A stretch of DNA of 64,000 nt from Siminovitchia fortis (GTDB lineage Bacteria > Bacillota > Bacilli > Bacillales > Bacillaceae_C): NCBI RefSeq assembly GCF_003605365.2, contig NZ_QYTU02000002.1, forward strand, positions 62,001 through 126,000, in the 5' to 3' direction. Positions 45,397-54,825 of this stretch are shown one piece after another. The notes beneath the pieces were generated by a model. It did no database searches. It saw nothing but the letters and a program-made list of their open reading frames with translations, and was not told the DNA's origin. A program made the translations under genes and the position numbers. Position 1 is the first letter of the stretch. Each line of letters opens with the position of its first letter.

Positions 45397-46524
45397 ATGA
45401 AGGGATTGATCGTCATAAAAATCGAAGCCATACATATTCATGCTGTCCATTTACCTTTGTACAGCCCTTTTATTGTGAGCTATGGTATCTTTCACCATAT
45501 GCCCACCATCATCGTCAAAATAGAAACGGATGAAGGCATTATAGGTTACGGGGAAGCTTTGCCGGACGAATACGTGACCGGCGAGTCTTTTGAAAGCACG
45601 TATTACCTTTTAAAACATACTCTCGCTCCGTTGCTGATCGGCAAAAACCCGATGGAATTTGAAAAGATACACGATCTGATGAATGGGACAATTTATGCAG
45701 TTCCTGCGGCAAAAGCCGCATTGGACATCGCCTGTTTTGATGCTGCCGGCAAAAAGCTCGAACAGCCTGTCTACCAGTTGATTGGCGGGCGTTATCACGA
45801 AAAATTTCCGATCACCCATGTTTTGAGCATCGCAGAGCCGCAGGAAATGGCTGAAGAAGCAGCAGCCATGATGAAACAGGGCTACAACTCTTTTAAAATG
45901 AAAGTCGGTACGGCAGTACAGAAAGATGTCGAGCGGATTCAAGCTGTCAGAGAAAAAGTCGGCAAGGACATTGCCATCCGTGTGGATGTAAATCAAGGCT
46001 GGAAAAACAGCGCCGCCTCCCTTGTCGCGATTCGTTCATTAAAAGACTTGAATATCGATTGGATAGAACAGCCTGTAGCAGCCGATGATATCGACGGCAT
46101 GGTTGAAATCAAATCAAAAACCGATATTCCAGTCATGATTGACGAAGGTATGAAAGGGCCCCGTGAACTGCGGGAAATCATCCGGAAGCAGGCTGCGGAC
46201 AAAGTCAATATCAAGTTGATGAAATGCGGAGGCATCCTTCCGGCAGCAAAGCTTGCATACCAAGCCGAAATGGCCGGCATTGAGTGCCAGGTCGGATCGA
46301 TGGTGGAATCATCGATCGGGTCAGCCGCCGGTTTCCATGTCGCTTTTTCCAAGAAAAACATCACAAGTGTTGAACTGACCGGACCATTGAAGTTTTCTCG
46401 GGATATCGGAAACCTTAAATACGACGTACCTTTCATACAGCTTAATGAAGAGCCGGGGCTCGGCGTGGAGGTCGACGAGGAAACTTTGGAGGAATTGACG
46501 CAGTTCAAGGACGTTGTCCGTTAA
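45397..46524 (+). CDS. Enolase-superfamily epimerase/cycloisomerase (dipeptide epimerase-like)
   Basis: About 375 aa from the ATG at 45397. A capping domain, then the barrel with K-M-K-V-G (KxK base), D-V-N-Q-G-W, W-I-E-Q-P-V, I-D-E-G metal ligands, and the opposite base in N-I-K-L-M-K-C-G-G: the muconate lactonizing/dipeptide epimerase arrangement. Many Bacillus members epimerise L-Ala-D/L-Glu dipeptides or related N-succinyl amino acids; the substrate here cannot be fixed by eye. The ribosome site is weak, and a TTG at 45406 is an alternative start. A composite foldback ends 22 nt upstream, so the promoter must lie in or beyond it. Confidence 0.82.
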   Translation: MKGLIVIKIEAIHIHAVHLPLYSPFIVSYGIFHHMPTIIVKIETDEGIIGYGEALPDEYVTGESFESTYYLLKHTLAPLLIGKNPMEFEKIHDLMNGTIYAVPAAKAALDIACFDAAGKKLEQPVYQLIGGRYHEKFPITHVLSIAEPQEMAEEAAAMMKQGYNSFKMKVGTAVQKDVERIQAVREKVGKDIAIRVDVNQGWKNSAASLVAIRSLKDLNIDWIEQPVAADDIDGMVEIKSKTDIPVMIDEGMKGPRELREIIRKQAADKVNIKLMKCGGILPAAKLAYQAEMAGIECQVGSMVESSIGSAAGFHVAFSKKNITSVELTGPLKFSRDIGNLKYDVPFIQLNEEPGLGVEVDEETLEELTQFKDVVR

Positions 46525-46555
46525 GGGGTTTGAAGGTATTTACGGCAAATAACAT

Positions 46556-46597
46556 AAGCTCCAGGAAAGGAATTTTCCTTTTTCCCGGAGCTTTTTT
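46556..46597. terminator. Terminator between epimerase and tatC
   Basis: AAGCTCC pairs with GGAGCTT around an inner GGAAAnnn/TTTCC stem, followed by TTTT on the plus strand. Confidence 0.75.
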
Positions 46598-46598
46598 C

Positions 46599-47435
46599 TC
46601 ATTCCGTGGAGACAACTTCTGTTTGCTGAGCGGTCTCCTGCCTTGCTTCCATCCGTTTTACAATATAGATACTCGCTTCGTATAGTAATGCCATCGGGAT
46701 CAGCACCATCAACTGGCTGATAAAATCAGGGGGTGTGATCAAAGCCGATACAACCGCTATGGCCAAATACGCCCATTTTCTCACTTTTTTCATTGTTTCC
46801 GAGGTCAACACCCCGATGGATGCCAAAAACATGGCGACAATCGGCAGTTCAAATAACAAGCCAAGCGGCACAGTCGTCATAATCAGGAAGTGTACGTATT
46901 CCTGTGCCGAAACGATGACATCAAAATTCATTGCACCAAAATTCATTAAGAAATGATAGCTTAAAGGATTGACAACAAAGTAGCCGAAAGCGACCCCCAT
47001 AATGAATAAGAGAAACATTGCGGGTGAATATAATCCAAGAAATCGAATCTCATTGGACTTCAAGCCCGGCTTAACAAACTGCCATATAAAATGGACGAGA
47101 AACGGCAGCGACAATCCAAGCGCAAGAGTCACACAAATAGAAGTGTAAAACTTGACGATTTGAAAAGGGCCGAAAACAACAAGCTCATTCCCTTTCGTCA
47201 CATAAGGGAACCAATAGTTCATCGTTGTAAAGACAACAAGGAGAAATACAACAAACACAGCCAGACTTTTGATCAACTGCTTGCGAAGATCGGCTAAGTG
47301 CTCAACCAAAGCTTCCCCGTTCGTTTCTTCCTCTTGCTTTTCTTTCCGATAATAGGGACGATCCATATTGCGGTCTTCGGGCTTTTTGTCCAAGGGACTG
47401 AGAATTTTTCTATCCTGTTTCGTATCTTGTCCCAT
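46599..47435 (-). CDS. tatC: Sec-independent (Tat) translocase subunit TatC
   Basis: 278 aa. An unusually long polar N-terminus (about 45 residues, K/D/E/R-rich) precedes E-H-L-A-D-L-R-K-Q-L. Six transmembrane helices follow, with F-V-K-P-G-L and A-V-V-S-A-L-I-T-P-P-D. Together with TatA it exports folded twin-arginine proteins. Last of a four-gene set whose first gene encodes a protein with a twin-arginine signal, so it is probably a dedicated translocase. Confidence 0.94.
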   Translation of the reverse strand: MGQDTKQDRKILSPLDKKPEDRNMDRPYYRKEKQEEETNGEALVEHLADLRKQLIKSLAVFVVFLLVVFTTMNYWFPYVTKGNELVVFGPFQIVKFYTSICVTLALGLSLPFLVHFIWQFVKPGLKSNEIRFLGLYSPAMFLLFIMGVAFGYFVVNPLSYHFLMNFGAMNFDVIVSAQEYVHFLIMTTVPLGLLFELPIVAMFLASIGVLTSETMKKVRKWAYLAIAVVSALITPPDFISQLMVLIPMALLYEASIYIVKRMEARQETAQQTEVVSTE

Positions 47436-47452
47436 TCAGCGCACCTTCTAAA

Positions 47453-47644
47453 TCAAATCTCTTTTTTATTCTCTTGCTTTGAGGTATCATCGTCGTCCAT
47501 GATTTCCCGGGTCGATTTTTTAAACTCTGACAGCGTTTTCCCCATGGCTCCGCCAATCTCCGGAAGCTTTTTCGGCCCGAAAATAATCAAAACGATGACC
47601 AGAATAATAATTAGTCCTGGTACTCCAATCTGTGAAATGCCCAT
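47453..47644 (-). CDS. tatA: Tat translocase subunit TatA
   Basis: 63 aa. One N-terminal transmembrane helix ([21 protein letters not shown]), then an amphipathic helix with [14 protein letters not shown], then an acidic tail. In Bacillus a bifunctional TatA replaces the TatA/TatB pair. Spacing to tatC is 17 nt; the ATG at 47644 follows AAGGAGG. Confidence 0.93.
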   Translation of the reverse strand: MGISQIGVPGLIIILVIVLIIFGPKKLPEIGGAMGKTLSEFKKSTREIMDDDDTSKQENKKEI

Positions 47645-47665
47645 CTCTGAACGCCTCCTTTTGTA

Positions 47666-49375
47666 TTAAACAAGACTTCCGCCTTTTTTGCTGTATTTTA
47701 TGATGCCTTCCGCACATCTGTAAGCCAATGCGCCGACAGTGCCGGTAGGGTTATAACCACTGTTATGGGCGAAATTTCCGGCTCCGACTACGAATAGATT
47801 ATCGGCATCCCAATGCTGCAAATAGTTGTTTACAACACTTGTGGCGGGATCCGCTCCCATTGTCGTGCCGCCCGTGTTATGGGTTGTCTGGTATGGGACG
47901 ATATCATAATCTGTCAATACGTTTTCAGGGACAACCTCTTTTGCTCCCATATCTTTCATAATTTCAGCGGACCTTTCCGTCGCAAATTTGTGCAGGGCAC
48001 GGTCCTGATCGGTAAAATTATAGGTCATCTGCAACAGCGGCAGGCCGTATGCATCTTTATATGTCGGATCAAGCGACAAATAATTTTCCTTAAATGGCAG
48101 CGATGCACCCTGGCCACCCACAAACAATGTCCGTGTGTAGTAGTGAATGGATGCCTTCTTGAACTCCTCGCCCCAGAGTGGAACATCCGGCGGGACCGGG
48201 TTGCTTGCAATCGGCCTGGATCCCGACTGTGTAATCCAGATTCCGGCGCCGTGGAGAAAATCTTCTTTGCTATGGTCAAAATTGTCGCCGTTGAAATCGT
48301 CCATATACATCCCAAGTGCTCCTGCTCCCATGAATGTATTCATTTGATCATCAAAAAAGCCTGTCGCTCCGGCGTTCATTTGATAGCAATAGTTTCTGCC
48401 AAGCGTTCCTCTTCCTGTGTCAGGGTCATACTGTTCGCCGATGTCGGATACCATCAGTAGTTTGGCATTGTTCAATACATAGCTTGTCAGCACTACTATA
48501 TCTGCAGGCTGGATGTATTCCTGCCTTGTCGCTGTGTCGATATACCTGACACCTGTAACCTTGTCGCCTTTTTTCAAGATCTCAACGACATTGGCGTTTG
48601 TCCGGACTTCATAATTGCCGGTCTTTTCCGCTGCCGGAATCACTGTTATTTCCGGGGAAGACTTCGCCCCGTACTCACATCCGAATCTTTCGCAAAACCC
48701 GCAATATTGACAGGCGTAAATGGTCTGCCCGTCCGGATTTTCATATGTTTCGGACAAGTTTGCAGATGGCATCATATACGGATGATATCCCCTGTCCTTC
48801 GCCGCTTTCTCAAACTTTTGCAGTATAGGCGTCTTTTTCATCGGCGGCGTCGGATAATCATTGGACCTTTTTCCCCCAAGCGGATTGGTTTCACCGGAAA
48901 TCCCCGCTGTCTTTTCAAATTTATCAAAGTAAGGCTCCATTTCATCGTATGTAATACCCCAATCCTGAAGCAAAAAGCCGTCAGGAATCTTATCTTTTCC
49001 ATATTTCTTTTCCGTCATGCTTCTGATTTCAAAATCGTAAGGCAAAAATCTGAAAGTCCATCCGTTCCAGTGGGTTCCAGAGCCGCCAAGGCCTTCGCCC
49101 AATAAAAATGACCCCATCTGTCTCATGGGCAGTGCTTTTTCTTTGCGGGTATTTCTGAATGTGATCGTCTCTTTTGACAAATCCTGCATCAAATCATAAC
49201 GGATGGCATACCGATACTCGTCGTGAATCCGCTGATAGTCCTGGGTCCCTCTTCTTTCCCCGCGTTCGAGGCCCACCACTTTCAATCCTTCCTTTGCACA
49301 CTCGGCTGCTACGATGCCGCCTGTCCAGCCGACCCCAACGGTTACAACATCCACTTTATCCAAAGTTTTAGCCAT
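47666..49375 (-). CDS. GMC-family flavoprotein dehydrogenase subunit with CxxCxxCxxxxC cluster
   Basis: 569 aa from the ATG at 49375. FAD fold V-G-V-G-W-T-G-G-I-V-A-A-E, and C-terminal catalytic pair in A-H-N-S-G-Y-N-P-T-G-T-V-G-A. A cysteine set C-Q-Y-C-G-F-C-E-R-F-G-C is found near residue 220, similar in position to the cluster-binding cysteines of bacterial FAD-dependent glucose/gluconate dehydrogenases. It has no signal peptide of its own. It would oxidise a sugar or sugar acid and pass electrons to the respiratory chain. The upstream gene is the small Tat-signal subunit; tatA-tatC follow 21 nt downstream. Confidence 0.85.
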   Translation of the reverse strand: MAKTLDKVDVVTVGVGWTGGIVAAECAKEGLKVVGLERGERRGTQDYQRIHDEYRYAIRYDLMQDLSKETITFRNTRKEKALPMRQMGSFLLGEGLGGSGTHWNGWTFRFLPYDFEIRSMTEKKYGKDKIPDGFLLQDWGITYDEMEPYFDKFEKTAGISGETNPLGGKRSNDYPTPPMKKTPILQKFEKAAKDRGYHPYMMPSANLSETYENPDGQTIYACQYCGFCERFGCEYGAKSSPEITVIPAAEKTGNYEVRTNANVVEILKKGDKVTGVRYIDTATRQEYIQPADIVVLTSYVLNNAKLLMVSDIGEQYDPDTGRGTLGRNYCYQMNAGATGFFDDQMNTFMGAGALGMYMDDFNGDNFDHSKEDFLHGAGIWITQSGSRPIASNPVPPDVPLWGEEFKKASIHYYTRTLFVGGQGASLPFKENYLSLDPTYKDAYGLPLLQMTYNFTDQDRALHKFATERSAEIMKDMGAKEVVPENVLTDYDIVPYQTTHNTGGTTMGADPATSVVNNYLQHWDADNLFVVGAGNFAHNSGYNPTGTVGALAYRCAEGIIKYSKKGGSLV

Positions 49376-49388
49376 GTCCTCAACTCCT

Positions 49389-50135
49389 TTAATGATCCAT
49401 ACTTGCCAGTGACTGGGGATTGATTTTTTGAAATTTGTCACTGTCCACGACGTTTATATATGCTGCCTGGTGACCCGGGAAGTTTTTCATCCTCCAGCCG
49501 TCCATATTGTTATTGCCGCCGTATATCGGGTCTGCGTAGGCTCCTTCCAGTGTTGCAGACCTGAGCAGCGTAAAAAAGAAGTCGGATGTGATTCCATCCA
49601 TTTTCACTTTTCCTTTTTGGAAGTCCGTCAATATTTCATCCATCTGATCGGCTTCTAAATTGGCAAAACCTTTTTTAAAACGATTTTGCGCTTCTTTGTC
49701 CATCGTTTTGATTCCAAGCAGAAAAGCCTCCTGACGGTTCATCGGAGTTTGATAACCCTGGGTGATTTCCCCAATATCAAATGGTCCCTGCATATATTCC
49801 CTTGCATTCAAACCGTAGCTTCCGGCAAGCTGATTGTCGATAAAATACGGGACACCCAGTTCGATGGCACCGGGACCCAAATCATCCTTTGGAAAAATCC
49901 GTTCGGTTGCCTGTGATAACACTTCAAAGTCATTGTAATTTTTGAAAAACTGCAATCCTTTTGGGCTTGACCTGTCTTTGCCGGTTCCCTGATCCTTTCT
50001 CGCAGTATCGGGTTGTTTGTTCGCGTTATATCCGATCAATCCGCCGAGCACACCGCCTCCAATCAACGTTCCTGTCGCAATTCCGGAGGTTTTCAGGAAA
50101 TCGCGGCGCGTCAAGCCCTTATCTTTTTCTGACAT
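49389..50135 (-). CDS. Gluconate 2-dehydrogenase subunit 3 family protein with Tat signal
   Basis: 248 aa. The N-terminus has L-T-R-R-D-F-L-K, a clear twin-arginine motif, followed by a hydrophobic G-I-A-T-G-T-L-I-G-G-G segment. The rest resembles the gamma/small subunit of membrane-bound gluconate dehydrogenases, which carries the signal for its flavoprotein partner. Conserved W-R/F-P-G-H-Q-A-A-Y end block. First gene of a four-gene set (13 nt gap to the flavoprotein). No cytochrome c subunit gene is nearby. Confidence 0.87.
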   Translation of the reverse strand: MSEKDKGLTRRDFLKTSGIATGTLIGGGVLGGLIGYNANKQPDTARKDQGTGKDRSSPKGLQFFKNYNDFEVLSQATERIFPKDDLGPGAIELGVPYFIDNQLAGSYGLNAREYMQGPFDIGEITQGYQTPMNRQEAFLLGIKTMDKEAQNRFKKGFANLEADQMDEILTDFQKGKVKMDGITSDFFFTLLRSATLEGAYADPIYGGNNNMDGWRMKNFPGHQAAYINVVDSDKFQKINPQSLASMDH

Positions 50136-50183
50136 TTTAACAGCCTCCTTATTTTCCTATTTGATTACCAAACGGCAAATAAA

Positions 50184-50221
50184 AAAACCGCCATAGGACT
50201 AATATTGCCCATGGCGGTTTT
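50184..50221 (-). terminator. Terminator after the dipeptidase
   Basis: AAAACCGCCAT pairs with ATGGCGGTTTT. Lies between the dipeptidase stop and the start of the Tat operon, so it separates these same-strand units. Confidence 0.85.
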
Positions 50222-50259
50222 AATCATACTTTTTTTTACATTTTTTTCATTAAGCCCGC

Positions 50260-51201
50260 TCAGATTTTCCAATTTGAGACCGTTTCTAAAAAGTTTTGGC
50301 CGGCGAATCCCCGTACTTGATCCTCCGAGTAATATTTTAAAAGCTCATTGATCAGATTTTGGTATTTTGATGCATTTTCCAAACCGGCAATATGTCTATC
50401 GATTCCGTCAAAATCAGAACCGAATCCAATATGGCGAACTCCGCCGAGCGAACAGAAATGATCAATATGTTTGATGAGATCCGGGATGGTCACTATTTCT
50501 TTTTCTGCTATGAATTCAGGAAAAAAAACAACATGGACCATGCCGTTTTTTTCAAAGAGGGCTTCAGCCTGCCTATCTTTCAAATTTCTTGGATGGCTGC
50601 ATAGTGCCTTTGCATTGGAATGGCTCGCAATTGGATAATCCGCAAGGTCCATCACGTCCCAAAAGGACCTCTCACTTAAGTGGGAAACATCTGTAAGCAT
50701 CTTGCGCTGATTATTAAAACGAACAACTTGCTTTCCAAAAGTTGTAAGACCCGCTCCACGCGGCTCTTCCGCCCCATCCGCAGCCAGGTTGGCATAATTC
50801 CAGGTAAGACCAGTAGAACGGACCCCCATATGATTTAGAAGACTGAGTTTCTGCAGGTCATTACCAATGCAATCTATCCCTTCAAGTGTAAGCACAGCCC
50901 CTGTTTGGCCGGGTTTTAAATCCAGAATATCCTTCCAGCATCTGATCTGGATGATGTCGGGGTTATTTTCCAGGATTTCCGTATAGTAATAATTGATTTG
51001 CTCAAGGGCGGACTGAAATTGCTCTGTTGTCTTAATTTCCGGTGGAATGAAAACAGCGAAGCACTGAACCTTCACATTTCCCTTTTTCAAACGTTCCTTA
51101 TTTGCATCAAGTTCAGGTGAATCATTGAAACGAAGCTTACCCTTGCTTTCCCACAGCTTCCATAAAATATCACAATGAAGATCGATGATATTCACACGCA
51201 C
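50260..51201 (-). CDS. Membrane-type dipeptidase (peptidase M19)
   Basis: 313 aa. I-D-L-H-C-D gives the first metal ligands, S-H-S-N-A and H-P-R-N-L are further family blocks, and I-G-F-G-S-D-F-D-G-I-D closes the barrel. No signal peptide, so cytoplasmic, as with other Bacillus homologues. Hydrolyses dipeptides, often with a D-residue at the second position. GTG starts at 51201 and 51195 are both possible, since GGCGGGG lies close before them. Confidence 0.87.
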   Translation of the reverse strand: MRVNIIDLHCDILWKLWESKGKLRFNDSPELDANKERLKKGNVKVQCFAVFIPPEIKTTEQFQSALEQINYYYTEILENNPDIIQIRCWKDILDLKPGQTGAVLTLEGIDCIGNDLQKLSLLNHMGVRSTGLTWNYANLAADGAEEPRGAGLTTFGKQVVRFNNQRKMLTDVSHLSERSFWDVMDLADYPIASHSNAKALCSHPRNLKDRQAEALFEKNGMVHVVFFPEFIAEKEIVTIPDLIKHIDHFCSLGGVRHIGFGSDFDGIDRHIAGLENASKYQNLINELLKYYSEDQVRGFAGQNFLETVSNWKI

Positions 51202-51215
51202 CCCGCCAATTCCGG

Positions 51216-51860
51216 TTAGATTCTTTTTAACGCTTCTTCAATAGGAGTGTCGCCGGAGACAAGATCGAACGATTTATTATGAGTATGCTCTTCTTTTAAA
51301 CATGCAACAACTGCCTTGGCCACATCTTCACGTGGAATGATGCCCCGTTCTGTTTTTTCACCAGCACTTACTTTCCCGGTCCCGGGCTCGTTCACAAGAC
51401 CGCCGGGCCGCACAATCGTTTAGGTCAAACCGCTTTGTAATAAGGCTTTGTCAGCGTAATGTTTGGCTGCGTAATAGTGTTTGATTTTTTCATTCCAGTT
51501 TTCACGGTTGTTCGCCTGGAAAGCACTGACCATAATAAAGCGATTAACGTTTGCCAATTCGGCTGCTTCCACCGTTTTGACCGCTCCATCCAGGTCAATA
51601 AGCAGTGTTTTGTCTGCTCCGGTATGACCGCCTGAACCGGCTGTGAAAACGACGGCATCACAGCCCTTCATAGCCTCTGCCAATTCATCGACACTGCCTT
51701 CCAGGTCTGCCAATACCGCTTCTATCCCCTTCTCCCTGAAGGCTTCGGCCTGTTCTTTGCTTCTAACCATGGCAATACCGGTATAATCGTCGCTGTCTTT
51801 CAATAGTTTCATAATATGACGGCCGATTTGTCCATTTGCACCCGCTACAAAAACTTTCAC
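51216..51860 (-). pseudogene. NAD(P)-binding epimerase-type gene with an in-frame nonsense codon
   Basis: A 146-codon frame begins with V-A-G-A-N-G-Q-I-G-R-H and ends at TAA (51420-51422). The same frame continues with T-I-V-R-P-G-G-L-V-N-E-P-G-T-G to 51216. Homologues in this atypical short-chain family normally have a Tyr or similar residue before T-I-V-R-P-G, so one base change to TAA explains the break. No other damage is visible, so the event may be recent or a sequencing error. The intact product would be about 214 aa, as in YhfK-type proteins. Confidence 0.8.
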
Positions 51861-51899
51861 TTGAACACACCCCTTGTTATTTTTGACTTTGGCTGATCC

Positions 51900-52115
51900 C
51901 TATTTGCCCACATCATATCCCTGGTCTTCTACGGCTTCTTTCATTTTGCCGATATCCGTTTTGGAACGATCATAGGAAACTTTAACAGTTCCTTCATCCA
52001 GGTCTGCCTCGGCTTTTTCAACCCCTGCTAGGGCTGTTAATGCTTTTTCAACTGATTGTTTGCAGTGTCCGCATGTCATTCCTTCTACTTTTAATACGGT
52101 TTCTTGCATGTTCAA
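51900..52115 (-). CDS. copZ: Copper chaperone CopZ
   Basis: 71 aa. Single heavy-metal-associated domain with G-M-T-C-G-H-C-K-Q-S. Passes Cu(I) to CopA. Directly follows copA (13 nt). Confidence 0.93.
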   Translation of the reverse strand: MNMQETVLKVEGMTCGHCKQSVEKALTALAGVEKAEADLDEGTVKVSYDRSKTDIGKMKEAVEDQGYDVGK

Positions 52116-52128
52116 TCTCCTCCTGATT

Positions 52129-54522
52129 TTATAATTTTACTCTTTTTAAACGCAGTGAATTGGAAACAACTGAAACCGAACTGAAGGCCATCGCCGCTCC
52201 AGCAACCCACGGGGCCAACAGTCCAGCCGCCGCGATTGGAATTCCGGCTGAGTTATAGGCAAGGGCCCAGAAAAAGTTTTGGTGAATATTTCTCATCACT
52301 GCATGGCTGAGGCGGAATGCTTTTGGTATGAGAAGCAAATCTCCTCCGAGAATTGTCAAATCAGCAGCTTCAATGGCAACGTCTGTACCCGTTCCAATGG
52401 CGATCCCTACGTCAGCGAGTGCAAGCGCCGGGGCATCGTTGATGCCATCCCCTACCATCGCCACCGTTTTCCCTTGAGCTTTCAGCTCTTTTACCTTTTC
52501 CGCTTTTTGTTCCGGCAAAACTTGCGCATAAACACGATCAATACCGACCTGGCCCGCAATCGCCTTCGCAGTTCTTTCATTATCTCCTGTCAGCATGAGG
52601 ACTTCAATGCCCTCTTCCTTCAAACGGCTGATGGTCTCTTTTGCATGGTCTTTCACGGTGTCCGCAACTGCCACTATGCCTGATAATTTTCCGTCCACAG
52701 CAATAAACATGACTGTTTTCCCCTGGGTCTCCAATTCTTCAGCCTTTTTCACTTTTTCCTGATATAAAACAAGATTGTCGCTCATCAGCTTTCTCGTTCC
52801 GACCAAAATTTGGCGGCCATCTATCACAGCCCTGATTCCGTGTCCTGCGATTGCCTGAAATTCCGTTACCTGTTTCATTTCAACGCCTTGCTCTTTTCCA
52901 TACCTTACAATGGCGTCCGCCAATGGGTGTTCGGAGGCATTTTCGGCAGAAACGAGATAAGCCAGAACATCCTCATCATTACAATCAATATCTGTTACCG
53001 AAGGTTTTCCCACCGTAATTGTGCCAGTCTTATCCAAAATGACCGCATTCACTTTATGCGCCATTTCCAAATGCTCGCCGCCTTTGAACAGGATGCCTGT
53101 TTCCGCCCCCTTGCCGGAGCCTACCATGATCGATGTCGGGGTAGCCAGTCCAAGAGCACACGGACATGCGATGACAAGAACAGTGATCGATGATTCAAGC
53201 GCTTTGGCAGCATTTCCGGGTTCCACAATCATAAACCAGGCCAAAAAGGTTAAAACGGCTATACCTACTACGATCGGTACAAATACCCCGGATATTTTGT
53301 CTGCAATCCGCTGGATAGGAGCTTTGCTTCCCTGAGCCGCTTCAACGATTTTAATAATCCCGGCAAGGGCCGTATCCTTCCCGACTTTCGTTGCTTTTAT
53401 CCGGATCATGCCTTGCTTATTGATTGTCGCTCCAATAACCTCTTCACCCGGCCTTTTTTCTACCGGGATTGATTCGCCTGTGATCATCGATTCGTCGATA
53501 GCCGCTTCACCAAAGATCAATTCTCCGTCTACAGGTATTTTTTCACCCGGCCGGACAACGATAATATCTCCTGCTTTTACATCCTCCACAGGTATTTGCT
53601 CTTCTTCTTCCCCTCTCAGCACGCTCGCATTTTTTGCCTGCAGGCTTAATAAGTGGGAGAGAGCTTCAGTTGTTCTTCCTTTCGCCCGCGTTTCAAAAAG
53701 CTTGCCAAGCAGAATCAGTGTAATCAGCACTGCACTTGTTTCAAAGTAAAGATGCGGCTCATATCCCGGATGAAGCCAAGCGCGGATCCCTTCCAGTACA
53801 CTGTAAAAGAAAGCCGCGGATGTACCAAGCGCCACTAGGACATCCATATTGGCACTCTTATTTTTTAATGATTTATAGGCACCTCTGTAAAATTGTCCCC
53901 CGATATAAAATTGGACCGGCGCCGCCAAGATGAACTGAAGCCAGGGGTTCATTAAGACAGCCGGAACCGGAAGGGCCAAATTGCCAGGCAAATGTCCCAG
54001 CATCGTATAAAGCAAAGGCAAGGAAAATAGGGCGGAAAGAATGAATTTCTTTTTTTGTTTCTCGTATTCCTTCGATTTGGCCTCTGTTTTTTCTGCCTGA
54101 GTCGTCTTCACTTTGGCATCGTATCCGAGTTTTTGGATTTTTTCAATGATATCCGAAGCAGTTGCTATACCTTGCTCAAATGCTACGGATGCGGTCTCGG
54201 CAGCAAGATTGACTGTTGCCGATTGGACTCCGTCCATTTTATTCAGTACTTTTTCAATTCTTGCTGAACAGGCTGAGCAGGTCATTCCATATATATCTAA
54301 ATCAAGCTGTTCTGCTTTTACCCCATATCCAAGGTCTTCTATTTTTTTCGCAACGTCCTGAGCAGAAACTTGCTCATCTGTAATCGTCACAGATGCCTGT
54401 TCCAAAGCAAGATTGACATTCGCTTCAACTCCCGGCATTCTGTTCAATACCTTTTCGATCCGGTTCGAACAGGCTGCACATGTCATGCCTTCTATAGGTA
54501 TGTCCAATGATTTGTTGGGCAT
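52129..54522 (-). CDS. copA: Copper-exporting P1B-type ATPase CopA
   Basis: 797 aa. Two N-terminal HMA domains (G-M-T-C-A-A-C near residue 13 and G-M-T-C-S-A-C near 80), then eight transmembrane helices. Intramembrane C-P-C (A-C-P-C-A-L-G-L), phosphorylation site D-K-T-G-T, T-G-E-S and G-D-G-I-N-D-A-P motifs are all intact. It pumps Cu(I) out of the cytosol. In B. subtilis copZ precedes copA; here the order is copA-copZ. Confidence 0.95.
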   Translation of the reverse strand: MPNKSLDIPIEGMTCAACSNRIEKVLNRMPGVEANVNLALEQASVTITDEQVSAQDVAKKIEDLGYGVKAEQLDLDIYGMTCSACSARIEKVLNKMDGVQSATVNLAAETASVAFEQGIATASDIIEKIQKLGYDAKVKTTQAEKTEAKSKEYEKQKKKFILSALFSLPLLYTMLGHLPGNLALPVPAVLMNPWLQFILAAPVQFYIGGQFYRGAYKSLKNKSANMDVLVALGTSAAFFYSVLEGIRAWLHPGYEPHLYFETSAVLITLILLGKLFETRAKGRTTEALSHLLSLQAKNASVLRGEEEEQIPVEDVKAGDIIVVRPGEKIPVDGELIFGEAAIDESMITGESIPVEKRPGEEVIGATINKQGMIRIKATKVGKDTALAGIIKIVEAAQGSKAPIQRIADKISGVFVPIVVGIAVLTFLAWFMIVEPGNAAKALESSITVLVIACPCALGLATPTSIMVGSGKGAETGILFKGGEHLEMAHKVNAVILDKTGTITVGKPSVTDIDCNDEDVLAYLVSAENASEHPLADAIVRYGKEQGVEMKQVTEFQAIAGHGIRAVIDGRQILVGTRKLMSDNLVLYQEKVKKAEELETQGKTVMFIAVDGKLSGIVAVADTVKDHAKETISRLKEEGIEVLMLTGDNERTAKAIAGQVGIDRVYAQVLPEQKAEKVKELKAQGKTVAMVGDGINDAPALALADVGIAIGTGTDVAIEAADLTILGGDLLLIPKAFRLSHAVMRNIHQNFFWALAYNSAGIPIAAAGLLAPWVAGAAMAFSSVSVVSNSLRLKRVKL

Positions 54523-54543
54523 ATCGGATTCCTCCTTTCTTAA

Positions 54544-54687
54544 TCATGTCTTGACCAGTTGATTGACAATCTTCATCATTTCTTCAATGGTATCATCGCC
54601 TTCTCCGATTTGATAGCATCTGCAACACAATGATGAGCATGCTTTTCAAGCTGCGTTAAACCCACCTGTTTCAAAGCCGAACTGATC
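54544..54687 (-). pseudogene. csoR: csoR remnant: copper-sensing repressor with deleted N-terminus and a frameshift
   Basis: The minus strand encodes I-S-S-A-L-K-Q-V-G, then L-E-K-H-A-H-H-C-V-A-D-A-I-K-S, whose H-x-x-x-C spacing is a CsoR copper-binding signature. One G is then missing (around 54605-54607), and the shifted frame resumes E-G-D-D-T-I-E-E-M-M-K to a stop at 54544-54546. The first half, including the first copper ligand Cys and the start codon, is absent. Lies between the copA gene and its promoter, where csoR usually sits. Confidence 0.85.
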
Positions 54688-54697
54688 TTTTATAAAT

Positions 54698-54726
54698 AAC
54701 ATACCCCTAGATGGTATTTTAATCAA
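54698..54726 (-). promoter_or_regulatory. cop operon promoter with CsoR-type operator
   Basis: On the minus strand TTGATT (54721-54726), 17-nt spacer, TATGTT (54698-54703). The spacer is overlapped by ATACCCCTAGATGGTAT (54701-54717, plus strand), a near-palindrome like CsoR operators (ATACCC and GGGTAT halves), with one base off in the right half. Confidence 0.75.
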
Positions 54727-54825
54727 GTCTTTCGCATTGGAATTCTTTTATGCATTATATTTGTCCAAGCAATAGGCACTGCTTGTTCATACAATATTCC
54801 AGGAGAGATAAGGAGGTGTTTATTC

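Noticed and set aside
47453-47717. Alternative frame over tatA and the GMC gene end as an overlapping gene
   Set aside because: tatA has the correct motif order and ribosome site; the overlapping frame has neither.
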